This document shows positions 61,603-64,000 of a stretch of DNA of 64,000 nt, in pieces (position 1 is the first letter of the stretch; each line of letters begins with the position of its first letter). The notes under the pieces are model-generated. The model did no database searches. It saw nothing but the letters and a program-made list of their open reading frames with translations, and was not told the origin of the DNA. Made by a program: the position numbers and the translations under genes. The DNA is from Caballeronia sp. LZ062 (GTDB lineage: Bacteria > Pseudomonadota > Gammaproteobacteria > Burkholderiales > Burkholderiaceae), in contig NZ_JARTWB010000003.1 of assembly GCF_031450785.1 (NCBI RefSeq), positions 665,576 through 729,575 of the forward strand, in the 5' to 3' direction.

Positions 61603-64000
61603 ATGAATAGCGCAAACCGCAAACCCCTCCCCGGCTTCCCGCTCGACTATTTCGACGCGCGCGGAGCCGTTGAAGCCCTCGCGCCCGGCGCTTATGACAC
61701 GCTTCCCTACACGTCGCGCGTGCTCGCAGAAAACCTCGTTCGCCGTTGCGATCCGGCGATACTCGACGCATCGCTGTTGCAACTCGTCGAGCGCAAGCGT
61801 GAACGCGATTTCCCGTGGTTTCCGGCGCGCGTCGTCTGTCACGACATTCTCGGGCAAACCGCGCTTGTCGATCTCGCGGGGCTGCGTGATGCGATAGCGG
61901 ACCAGGGCGGCGATCCTGCGAAAGTGAATCCTGTCGTGCCCGTGCAGCTCATCGTGGATCATTCGCTCGCGGTCGAATGCGGCGGTTTCGATCCGGATGC
62001 GTTCGCGAAGAACCGTGCAATCGAGGACCGGCGCAATGAGGATCGCTTCGATTTCATCAACTGGACCAAGAAGGCATTCAAGAATGTCGAAGTGATTCCG
62101 CCGGGCAACGGCATCATGCATCAGATCAATCTGGAGCGGATGTCGCCTGTGATCCATGCGGTCGATGGCGTCGCTTATCCCGATACGCTCGTCGGCACCG
62201 ACAGTCACACGCCGCACGTCGATGCGCTCGGCGTGATTGCAATCGGCGTGGGCGGGCTCGAAGCCGAGAATGTGATGCTGGGCCGCGCGTCGTGGATGCG
62301 TTTGCCCGATATCGTCGGCGTGGAGCTGAGCGGCATGCGGCAGCCGGGCATCACGGCGACCGATATCGTGCTTGCCCTCACAGAATTTCTGCGCAAGGAG
62401 AAAGTCGTCGGCGCGTATCTGGAGTTTTATGGCGAAGGCGCATCGAGCCTTACGCTCGGCGACCGCGCGACCATCTCGAACATGGCGCCCGAATACGGCG
62501 CGACCGCCGCGATGTTTTATATCGACGAGCGGACCATCGACTATCTGCGCCTGACGGGCCGCAACGAGAAGCAAGTCAGCCTTGTCGAGCAGTACGCAAA
62601 AACCGCGGGCCTGTGGGCCGATTCGCTCGTTCGCGCTCGATACGAACGCGTGCTGCGCTTCGATCTCTCGACGGTCGTGCGCAATATGGCGGGTCCGTCG
62701 AATCCGCATAAGCGTTTGCCTGTAGCGGAGCTGGCGGCGCGCGGCATCGCACGTGAATGGAACGACACGCCGGGAAAGATGCCGGATGGCGCGGTCATCA
62801 TCGCGGCAATCACGAGTTGCACGAACACGAGCAATCCGCGCAACGTGATCGCGGCGGCGCTGCTCGCGCGCAATGCGAATGCACAGGGTCTCACGCGCAA
62901 GCCGTGGGTGAAGTCGTCGCTCGCGCCGGGATCGAAAGTAGTCGAGCTGTATCTGCAACAAGCGGGCTTGCTGCCTGAGCTCGAACAACTGGGCTTCGGT
63001 ATCGTCGCGTTCGCCTGCACGACCTGCAACGGTATGTCGGGTGCGCTGGACCCCGCCATTCAACAGGAAATCGTGGATCGCGACCTGTACGCGACCGCCG
63101 TGCTCTCCGGCAACCGGAACTTCGATGGCCGCATTCATCCCTACGCGAAGCAGGCGTTTCTCGCGTCGCCGCCGCTCGTCGTCGCGTATGCGATCGCGGG
63201 TACGGTCCGCGTCGATATCGAACGCGATGCACTCGGCATCGGCAAGGACGGCCAGCCGGTGTATCTGAAAGACATCTGGCCGAGCGACGAAGAGATCGAC
63301 GCCATCGTCAAGCAGAGCGTGAAGCCGGAGCAGTTCCGTAAGGTGTACGAACCGATGTTCGCGGTCGACGCGGCCCGCAACGAAAGCATCAGCCCGCTTT
63401 ATGACTGGCGGGCGCAAAGCACGTATATTCGCCGGCCGCCCTATTGGGAAGGCGCGCTCGCGGGTGAACGCACGCTCAAGGGCATGCGCCCGCTCGCGGT
63501 GCTCGGCGACAACATCACGACGGATCATCTTTCGCCATCGAATGCCATTCTCGCGAACAGCGCCGCCGGTGAATATCTCGCGAAAATGGGCTTGCCTGAA
63601 GAGGACTTCAATTCATACGCGACGCATCGCGGCGATCATCTGACTGCATTGCGCGCGACGTTTGCGAATCCCACGCTCATCAATGAAATGGCGATCGTGA
63701 ATGGTGAAGTGAAAAAAGGCTCGCTCGCGCGCATCGAACCGGAAGGCAAGGTGACGCGCATGTGGGAAGCGATCGAAGCGTACATGGAGCGCAAGCAGCC
63801 GCTCATCATCATCGCGGGCGCGGATTACGGCCAAGGCTCGTCGCGCGACTGGGCCGCGAAGGGCGTCCGGCTTGCGGGCGTCGAGGCGATCGTCGCGGAA
63901 GGCTTCGAGCGGATTCATCGCACCAATCTGATTGGCATGGGCGTGTTGCCGCTCGAATTCAAACCTGGACTCAACCGACAGACTTTCGGAATCGATGGCA
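61603..64000 (+). CDS. acnD: Fe/S-dependent 2-methylcitrate dehydratase AcnD (3' end outside window)
   Basis: First 799 codons of a ~865-aa aconitase-family protein; no stop before the window end. It starts MNSANRKPLPGFPLDYFDARGAV. The 4Fe-4S ligands are visible as SCTNTSN and ACTTCNG. Other family stretches are VVCHDILGQTALVDLAGLRD, GTDSHTPHVDALGVIAIGVGGLEAE, VLGDNITTDHLSP, and GADYGQGSSRDWAAKGV. AcnD converts 2-methylcitrate to a trans-2-methylaconitate isomer that PrpF then re-isomerises; a prpF gene is expected just beyond the edge. A long antisense frame (61456-63528) is a codon-bias shadow. Confidence 0.95.
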   Translation, partial: MNSANRKPLPGFPLDYFDARGAVEALAPGAYDTLPYTSRVLAENLVRRCDPAILDASLLQLVERKRERDFPWFPARVVCHDILGQTALVDLAGLRDAIADQGGDPAKVNPVVPVQLIVDHSLAVECGGFDPDAFAKNRAIEDRRNEDRFDFINWTKKAFKNVEVIPPGNGIMHQINLERMSPVIHAVDGVAYPDTLVGTDSHTPHVDALGVIAIGVGGLEAENVMLGRASWMRLPDIVGVELSGMRQPGITATDIVLALTEFLRKEKVVGAYLEFYGEGASSLTLGDRATISNMAPEYGATAAMFYIDERTIDYLRLTGRNEKQVSLVEQYAKTAGLWADSLVRARYERVLRFDLSTVVRNMAGPSNPHKRLPVAELAARGIAREWNDTPGKMPDGAVIIAAITSCTNTSNPRNVIAAALLARNANAQGLTRKPWVKSSLAPGSKVVELYLQQAGLLPELEQLGFGIVAFACTTCNGMSGALDPAIQQEIVDRDLYATAVLSGNRNFDGRIHPYAKQAFLASPPLVVAYAIAGTVRVDIERDALGIGKDGQPVYLKDIWPSDEEIDAIVKQSVKPEQFRKVYEPMFAVDAARNESISPLYDWRAQSTYIRRPPYWEGALAGERTLKGMRPLAVLGDNITTDHLSPSNAILANSAAGEYLAKMGLPEEDFNSYATHRGDHLTALRATFANPTLINEMAIVNGEVKKGSLARIEPEGKVTRMWEAIEAYMERKQPLIIIAGADYGQGSSRDWAAKGVRLAGVEAIVAEGFERIHRTNLIGMGVLPLEFKPGLNRQTFGIDG

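Noticed and set aside
61456..63528. 690-codon antisense open frame opposite acnD
   Set aside because: It runs opposite a gene with intact aconitase motifs and 4Fe-4S ligands; the product is Arg/His/Asp-rich with no domain. It is a shadow of high-GC codon bias.
1..64000. CRISPR arrays, tRNA/rRNA genes, insertion sequences, phage genes
   Set aside because: I looked for regularly spaced repeats, cloverleaf-like CCA-ending segments, transposase motifs and terminal inverted repeats with target duplications and saw none.

Overview
The window is one continuous stretch of high-GC bacterial chromosome with no insertion sequence, prophage, CRISPR array, rRNA or tRNA that I can see. Gene content and protein style point to a free-living or plant/soil-associated Burkholderiaceae (Paraburkholderia/Caballeronia-like). 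The pointers are a 2-methylcitrate cycle of the prpR/prpB-prpC-acnD type, many LysR/XRE/PadR regulators, several ABC systems, and dense GC-rich coding on both strands. The genus is an inference. The first gene (PotC-like permease) and the last (acnD) are cut by the window edges.

Layout. 1-4.4 kb: end of a polyamine-type ABC permease gene, then two secreted carbohydrate-active candidates on the minus strand: a spherulin-4-like protein and a Tat/lipobox beta-helix protein with a long AT-rich upstream region. 4.4-10.8 kb: a chemosensory-like signalling locus with a CheB-CheR-PAS-kinase-receiver fusion (1385 aa), a second CheB-type protein with a Zn-ribbon-like tail, and a divergent degenerate receiver. 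10.9-19.3 kb: a six-gene minus-strand operon (lipoprotein and cytoplasmic protein sharing a repeated module, metallophosphoesterase, MFS, ArsB/NhaD-type permease, YdcZ-type DMT). It is preceded by a good sigma-54 promoter and by a sensor kinase/NtrC-type regulator pair that probably drives it. 19.3-22.4 kb: an apparently gene-free kilobase, a Tat-exported tyrosinase and a BON-domain protein.

22.9-33.8 kb: lipid and stress metabolism, with an acyl-CoA dehydrogenase flanked by two copies of the same 19-nt hairpin, an acyl-CoA ligase, a chloroperoxidase-type hydrolase, a chemoreceptor, a MOSC protein, an unknown protein, an XRE/MmyB regulator divergent from an SDR, and a flavin reductase. 34-38.3 kb: a PadR regulator/siderophore-interacting ferric reductase pair (YqjI/YqjH-like) behind a palindromic operator, a LysR-type protein with two HTH domains, a hydrolase and an unknown small protein. 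38.5-49 kb: a DeoR-family regulator convergent with an eight-gene operon deoC - ALDH16-type aldehyde dehydrogenase - FucU/RbsD - ribokinase - two permeases, binding protein and ATPase of a CUT2 sugar ABC importer. It reads as a complete import-mutarotation-phosphorylation-aldol-cleavage-aldehyde-oxidation route for deoxyribose or a similar sugar, with a 16-bp perfect palindrome upstream of deoC as the likely operator.

49-57 kb: a six-gene minus-strand operon of a peptide-type ABC importer feeding an LLM flavin monooxygenase and a DszC/SfnB-like acyl-CoA-dehydrogenase-fold enzyme, typical of scavenging an organosulfur or amine compound. 57.2-64 kb: the propionate (2-methylcitrate) locus, prpR divergent from prpB-prpC-acnD. 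Its control region holds a near-perfect -24/-12 promoter, an IHF-like site and a candidate PrpR dyad.

Starts were moved from the longest reading frame where a Shine-Dalgarno or homology argued for it; these cases are stated. All functional calls rest on motifs read by eye; no database search was run.
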